This document shows, one piece after another, positions 1-9,177 of a stretch of 64,000 nucleotides of DNA; positions within the stretch are counted from its first letter, which is position 1; every line of letters begins with the position of its first letter. This DNA is from Lachnospiraceae bacterium (GTDB taxonomy: Bacteria > Bacillota > Clostridia > Lachnospirales > Lachnospiraceae). The notes beneath the pieces were generated by a model that had not been told where the DNA came from, made no database searches, and saw only the letters and a program-made list of their open reading frames with translations. The stretch spans positions 43,862 through 107,861 of the forward strand of contig JAUNNN010000002.1 of assembly GCA_030531435.1 (NCBI GenBank). The letters run 5' to 3'. The position numbers were made by a program, and so were the translations under genes.

Positions 1-617
1 AGCACTATGAAAATAAGAATCATAAAGCTTATGTAATAGCTGGCGACAATAGAAAGAGTCAGTGTAACAATGTACCCTATACTTTTTCCATCCTTTAATA
101 CTTTGTGTAAACACAGCATTATAATTGGGAAAAGTACTGCTATATCCATCCACTGTATTGTTACATAAAGCACGAATACAAAACCGCAGAAAGCATACCC
201 AACACTAAAGATAATCTCAAATAAATATGGGAGCTTCCTTGTTTTATGCAGATAAATATACATAGATGCTGACATAAGCATCATTTTTAACATAAGAAAA
301 TAAGAAAAGCTTTCAAGAAGCATATTTCTCTTTACACAAAGGAAAAATAAATTAAATATGCTTAAATGCGAGCAGCCCGATGTGCTCATAGACATGTTTA
401 CAGACAGAGCTGTATATGGATCAAGAAATAGTGCTTTCTCTCCATGCAGAAAATCATATATATGATAATAAAACGCAGCAATCTGCTGTGCCATATCATA
501 ATAATCTATTGTAAGTTTTCCAAATGGATATATATGTTTTATTGCATAAATAATACACAGCAAAACTGCTGTAATTACTACTGGCAAAACAATTTTACAT
601 TTCTTTAAAAGCTTCAT
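1..617 (-). CDS. YfhO-family membrane protein, N-terminal part (cut by window edge)
   Basis: An open frame of about 205 codons begins at an ATG at 617 and runs off the left edge. It starts MKLLKKCKIVLPVV, has a first membrane helix, then an extracytoplasmic loop with the YfhO-like pattern (YPFGKLTIDYYDMAQQ, then a stretch ending SPFN-like as SHLSIFNLFF), followed by more hydrophobic helices. YfhO proteins are GT-C-fold membrane proteins linked to glycosylation of teichoic acids or other surface polymers. The start lies inside the upstream deacetylase gene (23 bp overlap) and has a GAGAAAGAG ribosome site, so the two are translationally coupled. The family call is moderately sure; the sugar donor and acceptor are unknown. 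Confidence 0.6.
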   Translation of the reverse strand, partial: MKLLKKCKIVLPVVITAVLLCIIYAIKHIYPFGKLTIDYYDMAQQIAAFYYHIYDFLHGEKALFLDPYTALSVNMSMSTSGCSHLSIFNLFFLCVKRNMLLESFSYFLMLKMMLMSASMYIYLHKTRKLPYLFEIIFSVGYAFCGFVFVLYVTIQWMDIAVLFPIIMLCLHKVLKDGKSIGYIVTLTLSIVASYYISFMILIFIV

Positions 618-1371
618 AAAGCTCTTTCTCTTTCTCGAAAGGTACGTCCCCATCAGACAAAATACCATCTGCTGTATACATTGGATGCACCATTATTTCC
701 AAATCGTACTTATTACAAAACTCATTAAAACTATCGAGCGAGTTTTGTGCATTAGGATATATAAAATAAGTGGCTGCATCTTTAAATGATCCAAAGTAAT
801 CTGCCGTATTATTACATATCCTTCTAATCTGTTTGTTATAGAAGTTTTTATATGCCTTCTTTAAAAAATTCTGATCTTTATATAGATTCCTGGAAAGTCT
901 TATTGAAGAAAAATCATAGACTGAGGAAAGATTCTTCATAGCTTTATACACAGGATAATTCGTGTGGGCATGATGATGTGAATCTAAATGATATAACAAA
1001 AATCCCAACTCACCATACAGTTTTAGCTGAGCCTCAATTTCCTGTTCAATATCAAATACTGACTTTTCCTCCATATGAAGTCTTAATTTTATATCATGAT
1101 AAAATGCAGCATTGAAATTCCCATCTGAGTCGCAAAATAATGGATTATTTTTTATTGATTCACTAACAGGAGTCCCTTCTGTAAGATTAATGTGAAGTCC
1201 AACATGCTCAATGAAGCCATTTTTTGACGCAAACTCAACTGCTTCATAAATTCCAGGCATATTAACCATTACTGTTGTTTGATTAATCAAGCCTTTATTA
1301 AAGCATTCCGTTATAGCCTTATTTACATTTTGATTTTTACCAAAATCATCTGCATTTATGATAAGACCCAT
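595..1371 (-). CDS. ChbG/YdjC-family carbohydrate deacetylase
   Basis: A 258-residue protein of the YdjC/ChbG superfamily, metal-dependent deacetylases that act on acetylated amino sugars. The N-terminal INADDFG motif carries the metal-binding Asp pair (residues 7-8). HVGLHINLTEGTPVS supplies the next conserved His, and LDSHHHAHTNYPV near residue 130 supplies the metal-binding histidines. The ATG follows directly on the stop codon of the upstream UDP-sugar dehydrogenase, with GGAG 7 bases before it, so it belongs to the same transcript. It probably removes an acetyl group from a glycan or lipid-linked sugar of this locus; the actual substrate cannot be read from sequence. Confidence 0.8.
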   Translation of the reverse strand: MGLIINADDFGKNQNVNKAITECFNKGLINQTTVMVNMPGIYEAVEFASKNGFIEHVGLHINLTEGTPVSESIKNNPLFCDSDGNFNAAFYHDIKLRLHMEEKSVFDIEQEIEAQLKLYGELGFLLYHLDSHHHAHTNYPVYKAMKNLSSVYDFSSIRLSRNLYKDQNFLKKAYKNFYNKQIRRICNNTADYFGSFKDAATYFIYPNAQNSLDSFNEFCNKYDLEIMVHPMYTADGILSDGDVPFEKEKELYEAFKEM

Positions 1372-2691
1372 TTACAATCTCCAGTATCTGTATCCTGACT
1401 TTTCAGCCTCTTCCTTATTAAGAATTGATTTGATATCAATAATTACTTTCTCGCTGTCGCTGCAGTTTTTAAAATACTTACCCCAGTCAGCAAGAGATTT
1501 ATTTTTAAATTCATCATGAGATACTGCAAGAACTACACAGTCTGCATCATATCCATCTTTATCATCATATAACTCAACACCATAACTTCTTTTTACATCT
1601 TTTGCATCAGCATTAGGATCTATAAGTACTGGCTTAATTTCATAGTTATCAAGATATTTTACAATCTCCATAACCTTTGAGTTTCTAACATCTGGACAGT
1701 TTTCCTTAAATGTTGCGCCAAAGAATACTACCTTTGCCTGTTTAACCTGCTTATTTGCAAGAACAAGCTGCTTTATAATAGCATCTCCAACAAAAGCTGG
1801 CATATCATCATTTATCTGTCTTGATGCTGAAATAATTCTTGAGTGATATCCAAGTTTTTCTGCTTCATAAATGAAATAATATGGATCAACTCCGATACAA
1901 TGTCCACCAACAAGTCCTGGTCTGAATCCAAGAGCATTCCACTTTGTATTCATAGCATCAATTACTTCTTTTGTATCAATTCCCATCTTATCAAATGCCA
2001 TTGCAAGCTCATTAATAAAAGCAATATTAACATCTCTCTGTGAATTTTCTACAACCTTTGCAGCCTCTGCTACTTTAATACTTCCTGCTCTATGAACACC
2101 AACTTCAATAACAAGTTCATAAACCTTTGCTATTTCTTCAAGGGATTCACTATCCATACCAGACACAATTTTTTTGATATTTTCTAGTCTGTGAACTTTA
2201 TCACCTGGATTAATTCTTTCTGGAGAATAACCAACTTTAAAATCAATTCCACATTTAAGACCAGATTCTTTTTCAAGAATAGGTACACAAACGTCCTCTG
2301 TTACACCAGGATAAACTGTAGATTCGTATACAACAATTGAACCCTTTGTTAAATTCTGTCCAAGTAGCTTACTTGCAGATTCAACAGGAAAAAGATCTGG
2401 TGTCTTATCAAGGTTAATTGGTGTAGGAACTGCAACTATATGAAACTTTGCTTCTTTAAGCTTTTCTGGCTCTGATGTAAACTCAACGGTTGTTGAACTT
2501 ATTACATCATCACCAACTTCACATGTTGGGTCAATTCCTGATTTATATGTTTCAATCTTTTCTTTATTTAAATCAAATCCAATAACCTTAGCCTTTTTTG
2601 CAAAAGCAACAGCTATTGGCATTCCTACATATCCAAGTCCAACAAGAGAAATTTTTTCTTCTCCTGATACTATTTTTTCATATAATGACAT
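1372..2691 (-). CDS. UDP-N-acetylhexosamine 6-dehydrogenase (WbpA/WbpO/TviB-like)
   Basis: A 439-residue NAD-dependent nucleotide-sugar dehydrogenase that oxidises C6 of a UDP-HexNAc to a uronic acid. The Rossmann motif is SLVGLGYVGMPIAVAFA, and the catalytic Cys lies in GGHCIGVDPYY. The segment VVYESTVYPGVTEDVCVPIL with VGYSPERINPGDK fits the TviB/WbpO branch (UDP-GlcNAc or UDP-GalNAc dehydrogenases) better than UDP-glucose dehydrogenase. The start is placed at the ATG at 2691 because AGAGGTGG sits a few bases upstream; an in-frame start nine codons earlier would lack this site. It is the first gene of the leftmost operon and diverges from the GT-C gene. It implies an acidic amino sugar in the glycan. 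Confidence 0.85.
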   Translation of the reverse strand: MSLYEKIVSGEEKISLVGLGYVGMPIAVAFAKKAKVIGFDLNKEKIETYKSGIDPTCEVGDDVISSTTVEFTSEPEKLKEAKFHIVAVPTPINLDKTPDLFPVESASKLLGQNLTKGSIVVYESTVYPGVTEDVCVPILEKESGLKCGIDFKVGYSPERINPGDKVHRLENIKKIVSGMDSESLEEIAKVYELVIEVGVHRAGSIKVAEAAKVVENSQRDVNIAFINELAMAFDKMGIDTKEVIDAMNTKWNALGFRPGLVGGHCIGVDPYYFIYEAEKLGYHSRIISASRQINDDMPAFVGDAIIKQLVLANKQVKQAKVVFFGATFKENCPDVRNSKVMEIVKYLDNYEIKPVLIDPNADAKDVKRSYGVELYDDKDGYDADCVVLAVSHDEFKNKSLADWGKYFKNCSDSEKVIIDIKSILNKEEAEKSGYRYWRL

Positions 2692-2706
2692 ATTCCACCT
2701 CTTAGT

Positions 2707-2735
2707 TTGAATAATCAAATTTAATCTAGTATACT
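2707..2735 (+). promoter_or_regulatory. Sigma-A-type promoter for the GT-C gene
   Basis: TTGAAT (2707-2712), a 17-base spacer and TATACT (2730-2735) make a good vegetative promoter, 39 bases before the ATG at 2774. An AAAGGAG ribosome site lies between. The -10 region (agTATACTa) is nearly palindromic and could also serve the divergent dehydrogenase gene, but no convincing -35 was found for that direction. Confidence 0.55.
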
Positions 2736-2773
2736 ATATCACAAAACACGTAATTATCCAATAAAGGAGTATC

Positions 2774-4636
2774 ATGAAGAAGCTAGTAAAATACAACTTA
2801 ATACCTGTATTATTTCTTGCTATTTCATGTGTAATACTGCTCGTCAAATCACGTTACAGTTTTTGCTGGTCTGATGAGACACTCTACAGCACAATCTCAG
2901 GACGTTTTTATAATGGAGACAGTCTCTTTTATCACGACTGGTTTCCAACACAGTTATCAAGCATACTAACACTTCCTCTATATTCTTTATATGTAAATAT
3001 AACTGGGGAAACTGATGGAATAATTCTTTATTTCAGAATACTATATGTTTTTTTTGAGTTTATCTCTTCAATTGTTGTATTTTCCATCATAAAAAGGCAT
3101 CACGGAGTAATACTTGGACTTACAGCTGGATTACTTACAGAATGGTACACTCATCTTAATATTGCAACTCTTTCATATTACAACATTACTTTACTTACGT
3201 TTCTTCTTGCTATGCTCATTTTGTATGACTGCTATATGAAGGAATCTGAATTTTCTAAAATAAGTTCTGGATACATTACATACAAAAAAAATAAAGTATC
3301 ACTATTTTTTGCTGGCTTTTTATTCGCCATTTCAGTTCTTTGCTTGCCAACGCTTAGTGTAGTTTATGTTTTAGCTGTTTTTGCTGGAATTCTTACTGTA
3401 CTACTTGCTAGACTTTTTAGTAAAACTGATTGGCTTAAAAAATTCAATCGCAAACTTGATTTTATTTATGTATTTAAATATACCTTTGCAGGAATACTGG
3501 TCCCTACCTTTATTTTCTTAATTTATTTAATTTCTCATGTAAAAATTAGTGATTTTATTTCTTCAATTCCATATGTATTAAGCGATGATGAGCATATAAC
3601 TAGTAAACTTTATCCACTTAAGAAAATGTATCTGTCAATTGACGAAATATATGGCAGGATTTCTAAATTTTCTTATTTATTCATTTGTTGTTCATTTATT
3701 GTATTCATTGTGATTCTCGCTTACAAATATACAAAAAATAATAATTTTAAGACTACATTAGGGAAAATAATACTGCCTATAAAATGCGTAATATTATTTA
3801 TCGATATAGTTTTATTTGCTTTATATTTTTGTAAGAGTATAGGATGTCCAGGATATATTTATACTGCAGTGCTCCTATTCTCTCTTCCAATCTTTTTTAT
3901 TACAGAAAACAAAAATTATACATTATTTATTTTAACTATTGTTAGTGGGCTTTTTCTCAGTCTGACATACAGCTATTCTTCAACTGGTATGCTTTATGTT
4001 CTTTCAATGGGTCACTTTATTGGGACTATAGGATGTGTAATCTTAATATATGATTTTTGCAAAGAATTATTAAATAATACTCCATTTATTTATAGGGCAG
4101 TAAAGGTAGTGTTCACTGTCATTTTACTTATTACGGTTATTCAAACATCTTTACTTAGAATTACAGTAGTATATAGAGATGATAGATTAAATAATCTTAC
4201 TGAAAAAATCACATGCGGTCCTGCTAGAGGATTATACACATCAGAAGACCACTTAGCCATGTACAATGATGTTTATGACGTTATCAGTACATACTGTATG
4301 AGAGAATCTGCAAAAGGCAATAATAACCTTCTTATTTCTAATCTTTTACCATTTGGATATTTGATAAGCGATATGAAAATAGCCGCGCCAACTGCGTGGC
4401 GTAACCAGATGTCTAATGAAAGACTCAAACAGTATTATGAAATCCATCCTGACAGATACCCAGATGTGATTTTACTTCTTAATGAAGAATATGGTTCCTA
4501 TGAGGCATTTGCTGATGTTGAAGGCGATAAAACACCTAATGCAAATGTCACTGAAGGATATGTATTTGATTATATTTATGCTAATAACTTTAAGGCTATT
4601 CCTGTTCCTTGTGGCACAGTATATATGAGGCCTTAA
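2774..4636 (+). CDS. GT-C-fold membrane glycosyltransferase-like protein
   Basis: A 620-residue polytopic membrane protein with roughly a dozen hydrophobic segments. Like GT39/ArnT-type enzymes it has a first extracytoplasmic loop with an acidic pair (CWSDETLYS, about residue 34) followed by YHDWFPTQ. A soluble C-terminal domain of about 150 residues begins near residue 470. Such enzymes transfer sugars from polyprenyl-phosphate donors outside the membrane. It is the only plus-strand gene in the first 26 kb, has its own promoter, and converges on the next gene with a 41-base tail-to-tail overlap, so it looks like a later insertion or inversion in the cluster. No specific family member was recognised. 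Confidence 0.6.
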   Translation: MKKLVKYNLIPVLFLAISCVILLVKSRYSFCWSDETLYSTISGRFYNGDSLFYHDWFPTQLSSILTLPLYSLYVNITGETDGIILYFRILYVFFEFISSIVVFSIIKRHHGVILGLTAGLLTEWYTHLNIATLSYYNITLLTFLLAMLILYDCYMKESEFSKISSGYITYKKNKVSLFFAGFLFAISVLCLPTLSVVYVLAVFAGILTVLLARLFSKTDWLKKFNRKLDFIYVFKYTFAGILVPTFIFLIYLISHVKISDFISSIPYVLSDDEHITSKLYPLKKMYLSIDEIYGRISKFSYLFICCSFIVFIVILAYKYTKNNNFKTTLGKIILPIKCVILFIDIVLFALYFCKSIGCPGYIYTAVLLFSLPIFFITENKNYTLFILTIVSGLFLSLTYSYSSTGMLYVLSMGHFIGTIGCVILIYDFCKELLNNTPFIYRAVKVVFTVILLITVIQTSLLRITVVYRDDRLNNLTEKITCGPARGLYTSEDHLAMYNDVYDVISTYCMRESAKGNNNLLISNLLPFGYLISDMKIAAPTAWRNQMSNERLKQYYEIHPDRYPDVILLLNEEYGSYEAFADVEGDKTPNANVTEGYVFDYIYANNFKAIPVPCGTVYMRP

Positions 4637-6095
4637 TAAACCTAAAGGTAAATGCATAAACAATAAATGGAACAATCTGAAGAAGCACTCTGTTACCAGA
4701 ATCAAACAAATCAATTCTAAGATCATCTCCACGAGCAAAGCAGGCTGCAAATGATACTAATAAGAATCCTATAAAGAAATAATCAAAATAACAATCTTTA
4801 ATTTTAACCTTTGGAACAATTGCAATAAATACGACTACAACTGCTGCAAAAAATCCCCATCCACTGTTTAAAAGCAGATTTCCCATAAGCGCTTTTACAT
4901 TTGCAATAAACAGGCTGTGATCATATAAAAATAGCAAAGCATTAACTAATATGAGTGCTGAAAATGTTACAACAACTGGTGATAAATATTTTCTCAATTT
5001 ATCATTAAACACTGGTAACACAAGTCCATATATAAGTACAGCTATATTAAATAAAACTGCAACTAATGCCTTACCTTTATTCATGAATGTATATGGAGCA
5101 TATATTTCATCAATAAGAAGATATATTCTTGTAAAATACATTGCCTGAAGGATAATTACTGGAACCGCTTCACACACAACATCTCTCTTTTTATAATCAT
5201 GCTGCATTATGTAAGTTAGAAGCGTAAAGCCTGCAAAAAGTGCACCCTCAATTCTAATAAACGAAACCATGAGCAGTAATAATACTCTAATGAAAACAAG
5301 TCCATTCTCATCGTCTTTATACTTATAGTTAAGATATAACACAATAAAAAGAGTTTCCATGAAATAGACATTTGCTACTACTAATTTTGAAATAATAACA
5401 AATGGCATACATGTTACAAGAAAGCCCGTAGAAATAGTCGCAAATATAAGTGAATTCTTCGTTTCATAATATGCGCATGCCTCATCATATACTGCATAAA
5501 AGAAGAAGCATATAAATGAAATATTGAAATAATTATGAATTCCAAAGCTTTCATTAAAACCAAATAAGAAAGGAAGTGTATTTATTACCGCGGTACCCTG
5601 ACCTACATCTGTAAGAAACGTATCAAACTTATGCCACAAATGACCATATCGTACTATTTCATGAGGATATGCAGAATAATAATACATTGAATCATTTGAA
5701 AAACCGATGGAAATAATACCTGATACAGAAATAACTGCAAGAATAATCCCTATCCCAAAAAGAATTGCAGTTTTTTTATTAAAAAAGAGATTCCACTTTG
5801 GCCTATAAAACATTAGTAGTATCAATACTAGTGTAATTACACCAAATAATATATTTAAAGAGTTGTAATCAATATTAAAAATAAGCATAAAAAGACCACT
5901 TACTGTAAATACAGAAAGTCCAACAGGGAATGATAAAATGACCCTTATAATTGGCATTCTTTCATCATTTTTATTCCATGTAGCAATGTAATTAATTACA
6001 TAACCTAGAGCAAAAAGAATAATTACAGTAAGTAATTGCCTAACAAAAAAGCAAAAGCTTAATTCTTCAGTTATTACGTAAAGCAATTCTTTCAT
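4596..6095 (-). CDS. Polytopic membrane protein, unknown (candidate polymerase or GT-C)
   Basis: A 499-residue protein with about 11-13 predicted membrane helices and a loop around residues 125-185 (IGFSNDSMYYYSAYPHEIVRYGH). It resembles no family I can name securely. Its place directly after a Wzx-like flippase and a small membrane-anchored protein makes it a candidate Wzy-type polymerase or lipid-linked-sugar transferase for cluster A, where no other polymerase is visible. The ATG lies 3 bases after the stop of the upstream gene. Its last 13 codons overlap the end of the convergent GT-C gene by 41 bases. The functional assignment is inference from context. Confidence 0.5.
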   Translation of the reverse strand: MKELLYVITEELSFCFFVRQLLTVIILFALGYVINYIATWNKNDERMPIIRVILSFPVGLSVFTVSGLFMLIFNIDYNSLNILFGVITLVLILLMFYRPKWNLFFNKKTAILFGIGIILAVISVSGIISIGFSNDSMYYYSAYPHEIVRYGHLWHKFDTFLTDVGQGTAVINTLPFLFGFNESFGIHNYFNISFICFFFYAVYDEACAYYETKNSLIFATISTGFLVTCMPFVIISKLVVANVYFMETLFIVLYLNYKYKDDENGLVFIRVLLLLMVSFIRIEGALFAGFTLLTYIMQHDYKKRDVVCEAVPVIILQAMYFTRIYLLIDEIYAPYTFMNKGKALVAVLFNIAVLIYGLVLPVFNDKLRKYLSPVVVTFSALILVNALLFLYDHSLFIANVKALMGNLLLNSGWGFFAAVVVVFIAIVPKVKIKDCYFDYFFIGFLLVSFAACFARGDDLRIDLFDSGNRVLLQIVPFIVYAFTFRFIKASYILCHKEQE

Positions 6096-6098
6096 AAA

Positions 6099-6803
6099 CT
6101 AAAAATTCCCTTTTGCAATATTTTCATCAAAATATTGCTTTGTCATTAAATATAAATCTTCTGTTTCTTCATCTTCTGAAACATTTTGCCATATAAGCAC
6201 AAGCTCATCAGCGTCCTTTATTCCATCAAGATTTGCATAAATATGCATGCCTTTAACCCATTCTCTGTAATACCAGTAATGGAAGAAATAGTCTGCTGCC
6301 GCTGTTGTATCAGGATGAAATAGGCATACATTTCTTAGCATATCATTTGCATATCCAATATCCTCTAATTCCGGATGTTCATCGTGTTCAATAACAATGT
6401 TATTTAATGATTCATCATGAATCACTTTACTTCCATAATGTTCAAAATATTCTGATGGTGCAATATAGTGGAAATACCCATACATCCAGTTAAAACCAAG
6501 TTCCTCTGATTCTGGAATTGTTTTATAGTCTTCTTTCATATAAACGGTTTTTCCATCTATTAAAATATTAATAAGGGCATCTGGATATTCCAGGGAGTCT
6601 GCATACTCTTCCTGGTATATGAGCTGATTTACTGTAGTATGCAAATTAATAAGACTATTAATAAATCTTGCATTATAAATAATGTTCATTAAAATAACGA
6701 ACACGATAAATCCAGCAGTAATCTGCATTCTATATTTACTTTTTAGCCTGATCATTATCATACAAATAATACCAGGTATTAAAATAAGTAAAAATTTTAT
6801 CAC
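6099..6803 (-). CDS. Membrane-anchored protein of unknown function
   Basis: A 234-residue protein with two N-terminal hydrophobic segments (about residues 3-18 and 28-45) and a soluble, acidic, aromatic-rich extracytoplasmic part (FNWMYGYFHYIAPSEYFEHYG; FFHYWYYREWVKG). I recognise no family. The start is a GTG whose bases overlap the TGA of the upstream flippase gene (GTGA), so the two are translationally coupled. Its position between a flippase and a polytopic membrane protein suggests an accessory role in assembling or modifying the cluster A glycan outside the membrane. Confidence 0.5.
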   Translation of the reverse strand: MIKFLLILIPGIICMIMIRLKSKYRMQITAGFIVFVILMNIIYNARFINSLINLHTTVNQLIYQEEYADSLEYPDALINILIDGKTVYMKEDYKTIPESEELGFNWMYGYFHYIAPSEYFEHYGSKVIHDESLNNIVIEHDEHPELEDIGYANDMLRNVCLFHPDTTAAADYFFHYWYYREWVKGMHIYANLDGIKDADELVLIWQNVSEDEETEDLYLMTKQYFDENIAKGNF

Positions 6804-8260
6804 TTGTTTTCTTTCTTAATCATTCCCTTAATCATGCTTACAAGAGAACTTATAGTTTTATAGTTAATTAGTAAATGAACAACAAATAATATGACACCAA
6901 CTAGAGCACTCAAAATCTGATTATCCGTATATGTAGCATAACCTGCATAGCCTATGTAAATAATCATTGAAAGGATAAACGTCTTTAATTTGTAATCAAC
7001 TGGATAGCACTTCTTTGCAAAATATGTACCTATTGCAAAATACACAATGTATGTAATACCTGTTGCTAAAGCTGCTCCAACACCCTTATACCTTGGAACA
7101 AGTATAGCATTTCCAATAAGATTACAAATAATTGCTGCAAATGATGCATAATTAAAATACTTAATTTTCTTTACAAATTTAACACCCTGACCTGTCATTT
7201 CAAATAAAATACTAAGTACTGGCATTAAAGTAAGAAATGGAATTATTCTAATAGCAGCTCTGTATTTTTCTCCAAGAAAAAGTACAATTATTCCCCTACA
7301 AATTGTTAGCCCAAACGCAAGACACATACACAAAAACTGCGTTTTTAAAAATATATCTGCAAAGAATTCTTTACATTTTTCTTCTGACTCATTCTCATAT
7401 TTTTCCATTGCAATTGGAGACCAGAATGCTACAAATGTAATCTTTACTGTTAGTATAATTGTCATAATCTGCATTGCAGCAGAATATACACCAGTCTCTG
7501 AAAAATCATTAAAAAATCTTATTGACCATTTATCCATACTTGATAACAGCCACTCCATAAGAAGCATTGGAATAAATGGAATTGAATATTTTAACAATTC
7601 GCTCTCACTGACACCATTCTCATCAAGCTTAAATACATTCACCTTTTCATGTCGATTTATGAAAACAAATCGTATCATAAGTCCAAATGTAACAATAGCA
7701 AGAGGCAATGTTAGCGCATACAATACAACTCTAAAATCATCTCCAAGTATCATTACAAAAATGACAATAAACGAAATATATAAAACTTTTGATAATATGT
7801 TCAGATTAGAATATAATTTACCTCTTTGATCCATTCTTATATTTAAAAACAAAAATCTTTCAAATACAGAGGTAATAACATATCCTACTACGAGCAGAGT
7901 TATATCAAGTGAACTTCTCTCAAATAAAAGATAATTAAAGCTATTTGAGAAGATAAAATAGACTGAAGCCAGGCACAATATAAGAACTAATGACGGATAA
8001 AGACACTGATAAAACAACTTCTTTTTGCTAACACCGTCTTTATAGAAATATCTTATATATCCCTGGTCAAGACCCAGAATAGCACATATGTAAATAATGG
8101 AAACAACGGACTGAAACATAGCTGTTCTGCCGTATTCGTCCGTTGACATTAATCTTGTTATTAAAGGAGTTGAAATAAACCCTAGTAACAACACTATGAA
8201 ATTGCCATAAAAGTAATCTAAGAAGCTTTTAAATACTCCTGATTTATTTTTTTCTGACAT
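6800..8260 (-). CDS. Wzx-like lipid-linked oligosaccharide flippase
   Basis: A 486-residue protein of the polysaccharide-synthesis branch of the MOP exporter superfamily, with about 14 membrane helices. The N-terminus shows the usual pattern: FLDYFYGNFIVLLLGFIS, then TPLITRLMSTDEYGRTAMFQ. Such proteins flip polyprenyl-diphosphate-linked repeat units across the membrane. It overlaps the preceding GT2 gene by 17 bases and the following gene by 4, in one operon. It is one of two flippases in cluster A (the other is at 20565-22016), which is unusual for a single glycan and suggests two lipid-linked products or a flippase for a single-sugar carrier. Confidence 0.8.
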   Translation of the reverse strand: MSEKNKSGVFKSFLDYFYGNFIVLLLGFISTPLITRLMSTDEYGRTAMFQSVVSIIYICAILGLDQGYIRYFYKDGVSKKKLFYQCLYPSLVLILCLASVYFIFSNSFNYLLFERSSLDITLLVVGYVITSVFERFLFLNIRMDQRGKLYSNLNILSKVLYISFIVIFVMILGDDFRVVLYALTLPLAIVTFGLMIRFVFINRHEKVNVFKLDENGVSESELLKYSIPFIPMLLMEWLLSSMDKWSIRFFNDFSETGVYSAAMQIMTIILTVKITFVAFWSPIAMEKYENESEEKCKEFFADIFLKTQFLCMCLAFGLTICRGIIVLFLGEKYRAAIRIIPFLTLMPVLSILFEMTGQGVKFVKKIKYFNYASFAAIICNLIGNAILVPRYKGVGAALATGITYIVYFAIGTYFAKKCYPVDYKLKTFILSMIIYIGYAGYATYTDNQILSALVGVILFVVHLLINYKTISSLVSMIKGMIKKENK

Positions 8261-9176
8261 CGTTTACTTCATCCACAATAAATACTGGTCTGTTTCTGCT
8301 TGCGTCAAGTGTTCTCCATAAATACTCTCCTAATACTCCAAGCATTGAAAGTATAAGTCCCGTTGAAAATAACACTAAACACATAAGCGTTGTCCAACCT
8401 TGTACGGGTACACCCATTACAAAGTATTCTATTACTGTTTCAATTATCCAAATAAAGGCTATCAATGCAAAAATAAATCCCACTGATGTCATAAATTTAA
8501 TTGGAAAATATGAGAAACTCATCATTGAATCCATAGCAAGCTTAATTCTCTTTGCAAGAGTCCAACTACTTCCACCATCTTCTCTTTCTTTTCTATGATA
8601 TGGAACTTCAGCTGTTTTAAAACCAGCCCATAATAGCTGTAACTCAAGAGAAGAATTTTTCTCATCAAGAAGTTCTAATACTTGAATCACTTTTCTATCC
8701 ATTAAAAAGCAGTCAAATCCGCCCTCTGGCATATTTTTATTTACTGCACCACGCATAATTTTATAATATGTGTTCGCAAAAAGCTTTTTAAGGAATGGAT
8801 CATCTCTTTTCGCTCTTGTAGCAATAACTACTTTATTGCCCTCCTTCCACTTATCATACATTTCTACAATAAGTTCAGGTTCTTCAGCTAAATCAGCCTG
8901 CTTTGTAACTGCGCAGTCACCTGTACACTCTGATAATCCTGCAAGAATTGCCGCATGCTCACCAAAGTTTCTTGATAATTTTACACACTTTACATTTTCA
9001 TCCATATCGCGAATTTGGTTCATGATTTCCCATGATTTATCTTCTGATCCATCATTCACCATTACAATCTCGTATTCACCAATTGTATCAAGAATTCTAT
9101 CCTTCATTTCCTGATAAAGTGGCATAAGTGTATCTTCATTGTAGTATACAGGGATAATAATAGAGATTTTACTCAT
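8244..9176 (-). CDS. GT2 glycosyltransferase, GtrB/DPM1-like, with two C-terminal TM helices
   Basis: A 310-residue enzyme with a cytosolic GT-A domain (SIIIPVYYNEDTL; VNDGSEDKSW; QADLAEEP in the place of the DXD region) and two membrane helices near residues 230-295. This is the layout of polyprenyl-phosphate glycosyltransferases such as GtrB, ArnC and YkoT, which load a single sugar onto undecaprenyl phosphate for use by GT-C enzymes outside the cell. That fits the GT-C and YfhO-like proteins in the same cluster. It sits immediately downstream of the deoxy-amino-sugar genes, so that sugar is a plausible donor; this is inference. Confidence 0.8.
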   Translation of the reverse strand: MSKISIIIPVYYNEDTLMPLYQEMKDRILDTIGEYEIVMVNDGSEDKSWEIMNQIRDMDENVKCVKLSRNFGEHAAILAGLSECTGDCAVTKQADLAEEPELIVEMYDKWKEGNKVVIATRAKRDDPFLKKLFANTYYKIMRGAVNKNMPEGGFDCFLMDRKVIQVLELLDEKNSSLELQLLWAGFKTAEVPYHRKEREDGGSSWTLAKRIKLAMDSMMSFSYFPIKFMTSVGFIFALIAFIWIIETVIEYFVMGVPVQGWTTLMCLVLFSTGLILSMLGVLGEYLWRTLDASRNRPVFIVDEVNDVRKK

Positions 9177-9177
9177 C

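Noticed and set aside
1843..2043. Open frames antisense to the large genes throughout the window (this is one example)
   Set aside because: They have biased, low-complexity composition, no ribosome site and lie fully opposite well-supported genes.
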